A stretch of 64,000 bases of DNA, from assembly GCA_963738345.1 (NCBI GenBank), contig CAVTWI010000002.1:6014001-6078000 (forward strand), given 5' to 3'. Positions 1-8,828 of this stretch are shown here, piece after piece (position 1 is the first letter of the stretch; every line of letters begins with the position of its first letter). A program made the translations under genes and the position numbers. The notes below the pieces were generated by a model that saw only the letters and a program-made list of their open reading frames with translations, searched no databases and had not been told where the DNA came from. This DNA comes from Bog-159 sp963738345. GTDB lineage: Bacteria > Acidobacteriota > Terriglobia > Bryobacterales > Bryobacteraceae.

Positions 1-2186
1 AGTCCCAAGGCGGCAAGCAGGGTGGCGATGCCGCCGAAGACGCCGGACAGGGTGGCCAGCAGGCGTTGGATGAAGAGCGAGATTTCAATCTGGTCGTCAA
101 GGGTGCGCAGGTCATACATGGGGACGCCCGGATCGACTTCGCGAACTACGCGGCGAACCGTATTGAACGTGTTCTTAGGATCGCCGTGCGCGCGTAGATA
201 GACGGTCATGCCGTTGACGAAGTCGAGTTGGGTATAGGGGATGTAGAGTTCGTAGGGTATTTCCTCACTCATGTTTTCGTATTTGGTGTCGCCGGCGACG
301 CCTACGATTTCGATATCCATCTTGGTGCCGGGATCGATTCCCAAACCGACGTGGCGGCCCAAGGGGTTCATGCCCTTGAAATAGCGGTTGGCGAATCGCT
401 GGTTGACGATCCCCGCTTTGGGCGCGCCAGACACGTCTTTGATGGTGAAGTCGCGCCCTAGCACGATGGGAATCTTCAGGGCGGCGAAGTAATCCGTCGA
501 GCAATATTGCATGTGCGGGTCGGGCGTTTCGCCTTGCTTGGGCGTATAGCCTTCGATGGTTACCCAGTTATCCCACTCGTTGTCTTGCAGCACCGGGATC
601 ATGGCCAGAGTCTGGTTCTCAATTCCGGGCATGGCTTTCAGGCGCTCACGCAGACGGCGGTAATACTCAAGGGCCCAAGCCTTGTCGTAGCGATTCAAGG
701 TGGGCTCGACGGCGAAGGAGACCAAGCCGTGTACGTCGAAGCCCGGGTTGGTGAATTTCAGATTGCGGAGGCTCTGGAGGAAGAGTCCGGCGCCGATCAA
801 CAGCAGCAGCGAGAGCGCCACTTGGGCTACGACCAAACCTTTGCGCAGGGTGACGGATCCGCCATGGAGCACGGCGGCAGCCTGATCTTTGAGGGTATCG
901 GCCAGGCGTGGACGGGTAGATTGCAGGGCAGGTACCAAGCCGAATACGATTCCCGCGAGCATGGCAATGAAGGCGGTGAAGGCGAGCACGGTCCAGTCAG
1001 GGGTGCTCGAAAGAGACAACGGCGTGGTTCCCGTCGGCAGGAAACCGATCAGCGCATGGTCGATGACCACGGCTAGAGCCACGCCGAGGGCGCCTCCCGC
1101 TAGAGACAGAACCAGGCTTTCGACCAGCAACTGCCGGATTAGCCGCATGCGGCTGGCGCCCAGGGCCAAACGGACGGCGATCTCTTTTTGCCGGGCCGAG
1201 GCACGGGCGATCAGCAGGTTGGCCAAATTCGAGCAGGCGATCAGCAGGACCAAGGCGACGATGGCCATCAACGCCAACAGCGGCCTGGAGTAGGCTTCGC
1301 GGAGATCGGAGCGGCCGGTGGCGCCGGGCATCACTTCCATGTGCATCTTCAGGAATTCCTGCTTGACGAAGGAGGATGCCTTGGCGAATTCTTTTTCCTG
1401 GACTTCGCCTTCGAGAATCTGGTGGAACAGGGGCTGGAGGCCGGCTTGGGCCTTCTCCAAGGAGATGCCCGGTTTCAGGCGGCCGAAGACTTCGGTCCAG
1501 CGGAAACGGCGATTGTTCAGGCGGTCGAAGGTGCTGCCGGGCGGCAGGTTGTTGCTCATGGTGATGGGGATGCGAACTTGCGGGGCGGATCCGGGTTCCA
1601 CGCCGTCGAAGCCTGCCTGGCTGACGCCGATGACGGTGAGCGGGTAGCCATCCATGACAAGCTTTTTGCCGATGATGCCGCGATCGCCTCCGAAGCGGGA
1701 CATCCAATAGTTGTAGCTGAGGACCGCGAGGGGGTGGCCGCCCTGATACAGGTCGTCGGTATTCGTGAAGACGCGGCCGATGGCGGCGCCGATACCGAGC
1801 ACGCGGAAGTAATTACCGGAGACGCGTTCGCTCGATATCAGTTCGGTGCGGCCCTCGAAAGATGCGCTCATGGTGTCGCGGTGGGTGCAGAACATTCCGG
1901 AAAATACCTGATTTTTATCGCGAATGTCCTGATACATGGGATACGACAATTTGTCGCGGCCGTTGTTGCCGCCGTAATGGCGGCCGCGTCCGGCGAGCAT
2001 CACCAGTTGTTCGGGATTCTTCACCGGCAGGCGGCGCAGAATCAGTTGATGGATCAGCGTAAAGATTGCGGTATTGGCGCCAATGCCGAAGGCCAGGGAA
2101 AGCACGGCCACGGCGCTGAAGAGAGGGGATCGGCGGAGCGTACGTAGAGCGTAGCGGAGCTCCTGCGGCAATGCGGGCATAAGCAT
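1..2186 (-). CDS. MacB/FtsX-type ABC transporter permease (ADOP-like), 3' end outside window
   Basis: The minus strand is open from 2186 to the window edge. The product begins with LRYALRTLRRSPLFSAVAVL and then LAFGIGANTAIF, the signature start of the MacB/ADOP permease core: a first membrane helix followed by a MacB periplasmic core domain. Near the window edge the sequence resumes with hydrophobic helices (IQRLLATLSGVFGGIATLLA), the C-terminal FtsX membrane domain. Two in-frame ATGs (2186, 2180) are possible starts. Unlike the second copy at 49387, it lacks the N-terminal cytoplasmic stretch with the DEELAYHL motif. Family knowledge: such permeases are abundant in acidobacteria and usually lack a dedicated ATPase gene; their substrate is unknown. 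No PadR gene is seen upstream here. Confidence 0.88.
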   Translation of the reverse strand, partial: MLMPALPQELRYALRTLRRSPLFSAVAVLSLAFGIGANTAIFTLIHQLILRRLPVKNPEQLVMLAGRGRHYGGNNGRDKLSYPMYQDIRDKNQVFSGMFCTHRDTMSASFEGRTELISSERVSGNYFRVLGIGAAIGRVFTNTDDLYQGGHPLAVLSYNYWMSRFGGDRGIIGKKLVMDGYPLTVIGVSQAGFDGVEPGSAPQVRIPITMSNNLPPGSTFDRLNNRRFRWTEVFGRLKPGISLEKAQAGLQPLFHQILEGEVQEKEFAKASSFVKQEFLKMHMEVMPGATGRSDLREAYSRPLLALMAIVALVLLIACSNLANLLIARASARQKEIAVRLALGASRMRLIRQLLVESLVLSLAGGALGVALAVVIDHALIGFLPTGTTPLSLSSTPDWTVLAFTAFIAMLAGIVFGLVPALQSTRPRLADTLKDQAAAVLHGGSVTLRKGLVVAQVALSLLLLIGAGLFLQSLRNLKFTNPGFDVHGLVSFAVEPTLNRYDKAWALEYYRRLRERLKAMPGIENQTLAMIPVLQDNEWDNWVTIEGYTPKQGETPDPHMQYCSTDYFAALKIPIVLGRDFTIKDVSGAPKAGIVNQRFANRYFKGMNPLGRHVGLGIDPGTKMDIEIVGVAGDTKYENMSEEIPYELYIPYTQLDFVNGMTVYLRAHGDPKNTFNTVRRVVREVDPGVPMYDLRTLDDQIEISLFIQRLLATLSGVFGGIATLLAALG

Positions 2187-2311
2187 GATACTCGCGGGCA
2201 AAGAAAAGGTTACTTTGGAGAGTAAGCAGGGAGCGGGCCGGAGCGTTAGACGACGCGGCTGCCGGGTATTTTTTGTTACACTCAAATTCGCCCTAAATGA
2301 GGGCATTTTCC

Positions 2312-2839
2312 ATGCGATTGCGCATTATTTTAGTAGCGCTGGTTGCTTGGGCAGCTTTGGGGCAAGAGCCCGCCAAGCTGGCGCCTTACTATCCGACGCC
2401 GGACAGCATCGTGATGAAGATGCTGGCTTTAGGAGAGTTGAAGGCGGGCGAGAAGATGTACGACCTGGGCAGCGGCGATGGACGCATAGTGATCGCAGCC
2501 GCACAGAAGTTTCACGCCGAGGCGGTGGGGATCGAGATAGACAAAGACCTATGCCGGCAGAGCACGGAACGCATACGCAAACTTGGCTTGGAGAAGACCG
2601 CGCAGATTATCAACGGCGATATTTTAAAGCAGGACTATACGTCGGCGGATCTGGTTACGGTTTACCTGCTGCCCAACTCCAACGATAAGGTGCAGCCGCT
2701 GCTAGAACGGCAACTGAAGAAAGGTGCGCGGGTTGTCGCGCACGATTTCGAATTCAGGGGCTGGACACCGGTAAAGGTGGAAGACATCGAAGACGATGGT
2801 GAAGGCCGCAGTCATACACTTTTCCTTTACAAACGGTAG
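2312..2839 (+). CDS. Class I SAM-dependent methyltransferase-like protein with signal peptide
   Basis: The core holds the Rossmann motif I YDLGSGDGRIVIAAA, an acidic residue at the end of strand 2 (VGIEIDKD) and NGDILKQDY, so this is a class I SAM-binding fold of about 175 residues. The N-terminus MRLRIILVALVAWAALGQEP looks like a cleavable signal peptide, which is odd for an enzyme needing SAM. The ATG at 2312 is preferred because GAGGG lies about 9 bases upstream; an in-frame ATG at 2297 would add five residues. The next gene, a histidine kinase, begins within a few bases of the stop, which suggests an operon. The substrate cannot be told; export is inferred from the N-terminus only. Confidence 0.75.
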   Translation: MRLRIILVALVAWAALGQEPAKLAPYYPTPDSIVMKMLALGELKAGEKMYDLGSGDGRIVIAAAQKFHAEAVGIEIDKDLCRQSTERIRKLGLEKTAQIINGDILKQDYTSADLVTVYLLPNSNDKVQPLLERQLKKGARVVAHDFEFRGWTPVKVEDIEDDGEGRSHTLFLYKR

Positions 2840-2841
2840 CA

Positions 2842-4008
2842 GTGGGATGGCCGCACGTGCCAGGTGAAATGGTAGCCGTGCCGGCAGCCTGGAAGCGTCT
2901 GCTGGTATGGACCCGGATCGCACTGGCAGGTGCCGGTTTGGCGGCAGGGCTGCTGACGCCGGAGAATGCTCCGTGGGCCGCGGCGGTGGCCGGTGTCTAC
3001 CTGATCTTTAGCGCGGTAGCCCCGTTGCGGAAGCGGAACGGCGGCGCTTACGCGTTGCTGGTTCTGTTCATAGACTTGCTATTCTTCCTGCTGCTGGCCG
3101 GGGCGGGGATCGGATCGACGGTCTGGCTTCCGGTTTTCTTCTACACCTACCTGATCGCGGAGGCGGTATTCCTGTATCGCCCACCAGAGGTTATGGTGGT
3201 GGTGGCGGTGAGTGTTCTCTTCTGCATGGCGGTACAAGCGCCGATCGTGTTCCCGGCGCGGCGTCCGGCCGTGGCCTTAGGCGCGATGGCGTGCGCCTTT
3301 TCGATTTATAAGAAACGCTTGGACGATCGCATGGAAGAGTTGCGTGAGGAATCCGCCGAGACCAGCGAGGAGGCCCGGCGCGCGCGGGAGGCGGAACGCG
3401 TACGGATCGCTTCCGATTTCCACGACGGACCGTTACAGAGTTTTATCAGCTTGCAGATGCGCCTCGAGATTCTGCGCAAACTTCTGGAACGCGACATAGG
3501 CGCCGGCATGGACGACTTGCGGGATCTACAGACTCTGGCACATCAACAGGTGCTGGAGTTGCGCGCGTTCGTACGCAGCATGCGGCCGCCGGACATGCAA
3601 GGCTCGAATCTGTATGCGTCGGCGCGGCGGGTGTGCGAGAACTTCCAGAAAGAGAGCGGGATTCCGGTTTCGTTTGTGGGCGGCGAAGGGCCGCTGCGGT
3701 TTCCGGAAGAGATGGCTTCGGAAGTGATCCAGATGTTGCGGGAAGCGCTACACAATGTGCTCAAGCACGCGGGGGCCACGCGGGTGGCGGTTTCGCTCGA
3801 AAGGGTGGCCAAGACGCTGGAACTGTCGGTGGATGACAATGGCGGCGGGTTCCACTTTAGCGGGGTATATTCGTTGGACGAGTTGGAATTGCTGAGGCTG
3901 GGTCCGGCTAGCTTTAAGCGGCGGGCGCGCGCGTTGAACGCGGAGATGACATTGGAATCGCGGCCTGGGCGGGGCGCGGGGCTGAAACTGCGCGTACCGA
4001 TCCCATGA
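2842..4008 (+). CDS. NarL/DegS-type sensor histidine kinase
   Basis: The N-terminal 155 residues contain about five hydrophobic segments and form a membrane sensor with no obvious extracytoplasmic domain. A short coiled region (residues 160-185) follows, then the HisKA_3 dimerisation motif RIASDFHDGPLQSFISLQ with the phospho-acceptor His at about residue 194. The HATPase domain shows the N-box EALHNVLKHA and the G-box DDNGGGF. Family knowledge: HisKA_3 kinases phosphorylate LuxR-type regulators, but none lies next to this gene, so the partner is elsewhere. The start is uncertain: GTG 2842 lies 3 bases after the previous stop, and ATG 2869 is an alternative. The last 4 bases overlap the next gene. 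Confidence 0.85.
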   Translation: MGWPHVPGEMVAVPAAWKRLLVWTRIALAGAGLAAGLLTPENAPWAAAVAGVYLIFSAVAPLRKRNGGAYALLVLFIDLLFFLLLAGAGIGSTVWLPVFFYTYLIAEAVFLYRPPEVMVVVAVSVLFCMAVQAPIVFPARRPAVALGAMACAFSIYKKRLDDRMEELREESAETSEEARRAREAERVRIASDFHDGPLQSFISLQMRLEILRKLLERDIGAGMDDLRDLQTLAHQQVLELRAFVRSMRPPDMQGSNLYASARRVCENFQKESGIPVSFVGGEGPLRFPEEMASEVIQMLREALHNVLKHAGATRVAVSLERVAKTLELSVDDNGGGFHFSGVYSLDELELLRLGPASFKRRARALNAEMTLESRPGRGAGLKLRVPIP

Positions 4009-5027
4009 AGAAATCGGGCTGGGCGGGACGCGGCGCGCTTTCGATTCTTTCACTGGCTTGTTTCGGATGCGGCTACGCGGATTTCCGCCTTCCCGAACTT
4101 GCGCCCGCAGAACCGCAAGTGAGCTACGACTGGGAGCCGCGCGATACACCTGTGTTGCCGCACGGCGAGGCGGGTGCATGGGACTCGCACGATGCACTGA
4201 ATCCTTCAGTAGTCCGGCGCAGCGGCGTCTATTACAACTTCTATTCGGGATTCGATGGCTCCACCTGGAGGACGATACTGGCGACTTCCGGCGACGGATT
4301 GTCCTGGAAAAAAGAGGGCGTGGTGTTGTCGCCGGATTCAGCGGCGGGCGAGGGCGACTATATCGCGGCCAACGGCGACGCGCTCTTCGACCAAGGCCGG
4401 TTTTGGTATTGGTATCAGGCAGGCGCGAAGGACATGCCGCGCATTGGGGTGGCGCAATCGAACGATGGGCGGAAGTGGCGCAAGTCCGCATTTCCAGCGA
4501 TCGGCTACGGCCCGCGCGGGAGTTGGGATGAGCGGGCGCTGGGCGATCCGTATGCCATCAAGATGGGCAGCTACTTCTATCTTTTCTATCTGGGCGAAGA
4601 TCGCGGACGGCGGCAGAGACTTGGATTGGCGCGTTCGTTAGATGGCGAGCATTGGGAGAAGCTGCGCACGAATCCGATTCTGGAATTGGGCAAATACGGC
4701 AGCTTCGACGAGATGGGGCTGGGCGAACCGGCGGTGTGGGTGGCGCACGGCTACTACTGGATGCTCTATACAGGGCGCGACGCGCAGGAGAACCGGCGGT
4801 TGGGGCTGGCGCGTTCGACGGATGGCGTTCATTGGGCGAAGCTGCCGGCGGTTTTTCAGGGAAGCCGGCCGTGGAATAGCCGGGTGGTGTGCGATCCAAC
4901 CATTGAACTGCTGGACGGCCGCTTGACGGTTTGGTTCGGCGGGGGCGACAGGGCATCGCCCGACGAAAACCTGAACGGCCAGATTGGGGTGGCGTCCCTG
5001 CACGCCGTTACGGCAGTGGCAAAATGA
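4005..5027 (+). CDS. Secreted or lipid-anchored five-bladed beta-propeller (GH43/GH32-like fold)
   Basis: The first 25 residues are a basic then hydrophobic signal segment ending in Cys residues (LACFGCGY), so a lipoprotein is likely although the lipobox is not canonical. The body repeats propeller phrases such as RIGVAQSNDGRKW, LGLARSLDGEHWEKL and LGLARSTDGVHWAKL, each closing a blade, plus NPSVVRRSGVYYNFYSG and GDPYAIKMGSYFYLFY. This is the pattern of glycosidase-type five-bladed propellers (GH43, GH32, GH130). Catalytic acids cannot be assigned by eye, so hydrolase activity is only possible. It overlaps the upstream kinase by ATGA, suggesting translational coupling. Confidence 0.75.
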   Translation: MKKSGWAGRGALSILSLACFGCGYADFRLPELAPAEPQVSYDWEPRDTPVLPHGEAGAWDSHDALNPSVVRRSGVYYNFYSGFDGSTWRTILATSGDGLSWKKEGVVLSPDSAAGEGDYIAANGDALFDQGRFWYWYQAGAKDMPRIGVAQSNDGRKWRKSAFPAIGYGPRGSWDERALGDPYAIKMGSYFYLFYLGEDRGRRQRLGLARSLDGEHWEKLRTNPILELGKYGSFDEMGLGEPAVWVAHGYYWMLYTGRDAQENRRLGLARSTDGVHWAKLPAVFQGSRPWNSRVVCDPTIELLDGRLTVWFGGGDRASPDENLNGQIGVASLHAVTAVAK

Positions 5028-5031
5028 AGAA

Positions 5032-5718
5032 ATGGACACGAACCTTTCGGAGGATGTAGCAACCGCCATTGCGGAATGTTGGCCCGATGGCGTGATCGGA
5101 GAATTCGACGCCGCGGAATCGTACTTCACCGACATTCAGCCTGACCTGGAGCGGGATTTGGGGAAGATCGCGGGAGCTTCGCTCGACTGGCAGACGCTTC
5201 CCGGTGACGAGCCGTGGCAATCGTACCACGTCTTTTTTCTTTCACCGGCGGGCGTGGAATTCGAATTCGAAACCGAGATCGAGACGCAGGAAGAGAGCGG
5301 CGGACCGGTGGACGCGGGCGTGGAGATTGCGACGGTCACGGTGCCGGGGCGCGGCCGGTATGGCTGCAGCGCAGTGGTCTCGCTGGTTAGCCCGTTTGCG
5401 TATGTCAGCTTATGCGAATGGGCGCAATTCGAAGATGGCGGTGACTCACGGCCGGATCCCGCCGATTTCTCGTACGTCACGGAAGACGACGAACCAGCCG
5501 ATGCCGAATCGCACTACCGCGACACGCTGGAACCCGGCGTGTTTAGCAGGTTAGACGGCCTGCGCCTGAGGATCGCGGCAGTGCTGGAGAAGCACGAGGT
5601 GAGGGTACTCGATGAAGAGATCCTGGATACGCCCGCGTTGGGTCTCGCTCCGGATGAAAATGTATATCCGGGCGGAGAGCCTTTGGTGCGGGATGCGTTC
5701 TTCTTTCGCGGGGATTGA
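5032..5718 (+). CDS. Acidic hypothetical protein
   Basis: About 228 residues with strong acidic bias and no signal peptide or membrane segment, so a soluble cytoplasmic protein is likely. I do not recognise the family. ATG 5032 (product starts MDTNLSEDVATAIAECWPDG) is chosen over an earlier in-frame start at 4984 because that one lies inside the previous gene and reads an unlikely Arg/Trp-rich leader. It is followed directly by the next gene, whose ATG starts one base after this stop codon, so the two are probably co-translated. Confidence 0.7.
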   Translation: MDTNLSEDVATAIAECWPDGVIGEFDAAESYFTDIQPDLERDLGKIAGASLDWQTLPGDEPWQSYHVFFLSPAGVEFEFETEIETQEESGGPVDAGVEIATVTVPGRGRYGCSAVVSLVSPFAYVSLCEWAQFEDGGDSRPDPADFSYVTEDDEPADAESHYRDTLEPGVFSRLDGLRLRIAAVLEKHEVRVLDEEILDTPALGLAPDENVYPGGEPLVRDAFFFRGD

Positions 5719-6147
5719 ATGAGCGGGCCCGCGCTGCTGCGCCGTCTATTGCCTCTGATCAGTGTCGCGGTGCTGGCCGCGGTGGTCTACGACGGTTGGA
5801 TTTTCTATGCGCGGTGGAGGAGCAGGCGCGAGGGCGAGCAGGCGCAGCGGGAGGACGAAGCGCGGCGGGCACGCCAGTCCGTGGAACTGCTGGGCGGAAC
5901 CGATTTCCGGATCATCAACTTCTATGCGTCGCCGCAGGCAGTGCGGCCAGGTGGGCCGGCGAACTTGTGTTTTGGCGTGTACGGCGCCAAGCGGGTGCGG
6001 ATTGAGCCGGAGGTCGGCGACGTGCATCCGGCGGCGAGTTATTGTTTGCAGGTGACGCCGCGCAAGAATACGGAATACAAGCTGACTGCCGAAGATGGTG
6101 CGGGACACACGGTTACGGCGAGTGTCGCGGTGCGGGTGGCGCGGTAG
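5719..6147 (+). CDS. Single-pass membrane protein with small beta-rich domain
   Basis: Residues 8-28 form one hydrophobic helix, followed by a charged Arg/Glu-rich linker (SRREGEQAQREDEARRAR) and a beta-rich domain of about 80 residues (FRIINFYASPQAVRPGGPANLCFGVYG ... EYKLTAEDGAGHTVTASVAV, quoted in parts). The C-terminal half resembles an immunoglobulin-like fold, and the domain is probably extracytoplasmic. No enzymatic motif is seen. The ATG directly follows the stop of the preceding acidic protein, so the two form a pair of unknown function. It ends 2 bases before the convergent response regulator gene. Confidence 0.65.
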   Translation: MSGPALLRRLLPLISVAVLAAVVYDGWIFYARWRSRREGEQAQREDEARRARQSVELLGGTDFRIINFYASPQAVRPGGPANLCFGVYGAKRVRIEPEVGDVHPAASYCLQVTPRKNTEYKLTAEDGAGHTVTASVAVRVAR

Positions 6148-6149
6148 GG

Positions 6150-6842
6150 TTATCCGGCCAAGCGATAGCCCATGCCGTGCACGGTCAGGATCCACTTGGG
6201 CTGACGCGAATCTTCTTCCAGCTTTTGGCGCAGCCAGGCCACGTGTACGTCGACTGTGCGGCTGGAGGTTACTGCGCCGTATCCCCAGACTTCGCTGAGC
6301 AGGGTTTCGCGCGAGACGGTAGTCCCGCGATGTTCCGCGAGGTAACGCAGCAGTTGATACTCTTTGGCGGAGAGGGTCACCGGTTTGCCGTGGAGCCTGA
6401 CTTCGGTGCGGCGAACGTCAAGTTGGATGTCGCCGAATTGATGCACATCGCCGTTCTCCGCTAAGGCGGGCGCGCGCCGTAGCAGGGCCTCCACGCGGGC
6501 CAGCAGTTCGATCATCTCGAAAGGTTTGGCGAGGTAATCGTCAGCGCCCATTTTCAGGCCGACGACTTTGTCGACGGTTTGGCCGCGCGCGGTCAGCATC
6601 AGGATGGGGGTGGAGATGCCTTGCTCGCGCAGATCGCGGCAGACGTCCATTCCGTTTTTGCGCGGCAGCATGACGTCGAGGATGATCAGGTCGTAGCCTT
6701 TGGCGGCGGCCATTTCGAAGCCGGTTTGCCCGTCGAGCGCGGATTCGACGAGATGGCCTTCGTTGCGCAGGCGGTCGCCGAGGGTCATCACCAGGCCGGG
6801 TTCGTCTTCGATTAGGAGTATGGTTCGTTGCATGGGTTTCAT
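6150..6842 (-). CDS. OmpR-family response regulator
   Basis: The receiver domain shows ILLIEDEPG (acidic pocket), LIILDVMLP with the phospho-acceptor Asp at about residue 56, LTARGQ and the conserved Lys in YLAKPFE. It is followed by a winged-helix DNA-binding domain with LSAKEYQLLRYLAEHRGTTV and SSRTVDVHVAWLRQKLEED, typical of OmpR/PhoB regulators. The length of 230 residues is standard. Start 6842 overlaps the stop of the upstream kinase gene by 4 bases; an internal ATG three codons later (6833) also fits. It acts with the kinase encoded at 6839-8638. Confidence 0.95.
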   Translation of the reverse strand: MKPMQRTILLIEDEPGLVMTLGDRLRNEGHLVESALDGQTGFEMAAAKGYDLIILDVMLPRKNGMDVCRDLREQGISTPILMLTARGQTVDKVVGLKMGADDYLAKPFEMIELLARVEALLRRAPALAENGDVHQFGDIQLDVRRTEVRLHGKPVTLSAKEYQLLRYLAEHRGTTVSRETLLSEVWGYGAVTSSRTVDVHVAWLRQKLEEDSRQPKWILTVHGMGYRLAG

Positions 6843-8638
6843 GCGTACGGCAGTTCGAGAGTGAAGGTGGCGCCGCGTCCGGGGGCGCTTGCGGCATCGA
6901 GGCGGCCTCCCATGCCTTCGGCTATGTCGCGCGCAAGACTTAGTCCGAGGCCTGCGCCGTGGATCTGGGCGGCCAGCGCGGCTTTTCCGCGGTAGAACGG
7001 TTCGAAGATATGGGGCAGGTCCGCCGCGTCAATTCCTACGCCGCGATCTTCGACGGCGATACGGACGCGCGATCCTCCGGCGGCGGTCTGAGCGCTCACG
7101 CGCGCCCAGTGCTCCTTGCCTCCATATTTCAGTGCATTCAAGATCAGGTTTTCGAGGCAATGGTTTAAGGCCACGGCGTCGGCCTGGACCGGCGGCACAT
7201 CCGGATCGATTTTCCTCTCCACTGTGAAGCCCTCCGCTTCGGGCAGGGCGGCGATGCTTGCCAGCACGCGCTCGACTGCCTGGCTCACCGGCACCGGACC
7301 CAGATCGTAATTGCTCTGCCTGGACTGACCGGCGGCGAACCTCAATATCTGTTCGATCATATCGGCCAAACGGCGCCCTTGGTTGCGGATTAATGCGCCA
7401 TATTCTTTGACCTGCTCTTTGGTGCCGACGAAACCTTCCGCCAGATTATCGGCAGCGGAACAGATTACGGTAACGGGGGTGCGCAGTTCGTGCGATACGC
7501 CGGCGACGAATTCCATCTGCAGACGGGCCAGGCGGCGGGCGCGCTGCGCCGAAATAATGATGAGCGCCATACTGACGGCCAGCAACAAGAGGACTCCGAA
7601 GCTAAGCATCAAGTTACGGCGGCGGTCGACAGCGACGACGGTTTCGAGGGAACCACCCTTGTGGCGGGCGACCAACTGCCAGGGCGCCTCGGCGGCGGAG
7701 GGCAGGATTAGTGCGAAGCGGGGACGGGGAGGGAACGATCCGCGGCCGGCGCTGTCACGGGGGCCTCTTCGGCGAGTGCCGGGTTCGCGGGGGGGGGCAT
7801 TTTCGAGAGCCCGATTTTGCGCGGGACTGACGGGAACCAAGGGCACGCGCGCGTCCGGCGGATCGACGGACTCGGGCGTGAGGGCGGGGTCGGAGCGGTA
7901 GATCACTTTGGACTCCGGCGGCGCGCCGAGCACTTCGACGTTGTACACGAATCCATCGGGCCCGGAGAAATAGCGCTGGGCCAATTCGCCAAGCATACGG
8001 TCGAGGGCGCCGGCGTTTAGTTCCACGATGGCGAAGCCTAAGAGTTGGCGCGCGGGCGGGCCATCGCCTCGCCTCCAGGGTGAATCGGAGAAATGGAAGA
8101 TGGGACGGAGCAGGGCGGGAATGCGTTGTTCGAAGGTCCAAGTGAAGGCGCGCAAGTCGGGCATGGCACCGGGTCCGGGCGCGGGGTGCTGGTGGGCTTC
8201 GGACTCCAGGCGGTCGCGCAATCCGGCCAGGGAGGGGGGCCAGGTAACGGTTTCAAACTGACCGTCGGCCGGACGAAGTTGCAACAGCCGCGCGCCGGCG
8301 CCGCTGCCAGCCTGCCAGACGAAAACGTTGGCCACGAGATCGGGACGAGTGGAGGTACGCGACCAGGTCTGGTAGCGTTCGGCATAGCTGGACCAGAAGT
8401 CGGCTGGCTCGGCGGCGAGGTCGCCGTGGAAGGCTGTGGAAATCTGGGTGAGTTCGCGATAGAATTCCTGGCGAAACTGGGTGACCGAAGCGTTCAGGCT
8501 GGACTGAATTCGGGTGCGTTCGGCGCGGCTGATTTCGAGGCTCCAGCGGTATTGGAGGACGGCCAGGAGCACCAGGACGATGGACAATACCGCGACCAGG
8601 GCAACCGGCAGGAACGCCCGTTTGGCGGGAGGGGCCAT
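6839..8638 (-). CDS. Sensor histidine kinase (EnvZ/PhoR type)
   Basis: The 599-residue product has one helix at residues 8-28, a large extracytoplasmic region (30-340) with a Pro/Arg-rich insert near 280-305, and a second helix at 342-363. The HisKA box FVAGVSHELRTP (His about 383) and an HATPase domain (NALKYGG, DRGVGIDAADLPHIFEPFYRG, GAGLGLSLARDIAEGMGG) follow. No clear HAMP linker lies between the second helix and HisKA. The gene precedes and overlaps the OmpR-type regulator, so the pair is one operon. The large sensor region has no recognised ligand motif. Confidence 0.93.
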   Translation of the reverse strand: MAPPAKRAFLPVALVAVLSIVLVLLAVLQYRWSLEISRAERTRIQSSLNASVTQFRQEFYRELTQISTAFHGDLAAEPADFWSSYAERYQTWSRTSTRPDLVANVFVWQAGSGAGARLLQLRPADGQFETVTWPPSLAGLRDRLESEAHQHPAPGPGAMPDLRAFTWTFEQRIPALLRPIFHFSDSPWRRGDGPPARQLLGFAIVELNAGALDRMLGELAQRYFSGPDGFVYNVEVLGAPPESKVIYRSDPALTPESVDPPDARVPLVPVSPAQNRALENAPPREPGTRRRGPRDSAGRGSFPPRPRFALILPSAAEAPWQLVARHKGGSLETVVAVDRRRNLMLSFGVLLLLAVSMALIIISAQRARRLARLQMEFVAGVSHELRTPVTVICSAADNLAEGFVGTKEQVKEYGALIRNQGRRLADMIEQILRFAAGQSRQSNYDLGPVPVSQAVERVLASIAALPEAEGFTVERKIDPDVPPVQADAVALNHCLENLILNALKYGGKEHWARVSAQTAAGGSRVRIAVEDRGVGIDAADLPHIFEPFYRGKAALAAQIHGAGLGLSLARDIAEGMGGRLDAASAPGRGATFTLELPYA

Positions 8639-8802
8639 GATTGAAGGATAGATAGCCCGGCCGAAAAATGCAAGGATGCGATGATTCGGGCAAACAAAGC
8701 CAATTTACTATAAAGCCTTATATATCAATATTATGCATGGAGTTTCGAGGGTTATGGGGCGCCGCCAATTGGGCAAAATTGGGCAAGAAATTCAAGAATT
8801 TT

Positions 8803-8822
8803 CGGGCGCCCGCAAGCGCCCG
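8803..8822. terminator. GC-rich stem-loop between two genes
   Basis: CGGGCGC and GCGCCCG pair as a perfect 7-bp stem around a 6-base loop, with ATTTT after it on the plus strand and AAAA before the stem. It sits just downstream of the stop of the beta-propeller gene (8829) and may terminate it. The T-run is on the wrong side for a classical minus-strand terminator, so the assignment is weak. The remaining stretch 8639-8802 is AT-rich with two copies of AATTGGGCAA, and no gene is seen in it. Confidence 0.4.
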
Positions 8823-8828
8823 ATTTTC

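Noticed and set aside
1188..2147. Long open frame on the plus strand (319 codons) opposite the ADOP-like gene
   Set aside because: It mirrors the permease gene on the other strand, has Gly/Ala/Asp-rich composition with no motif, and arises from the high GC content.
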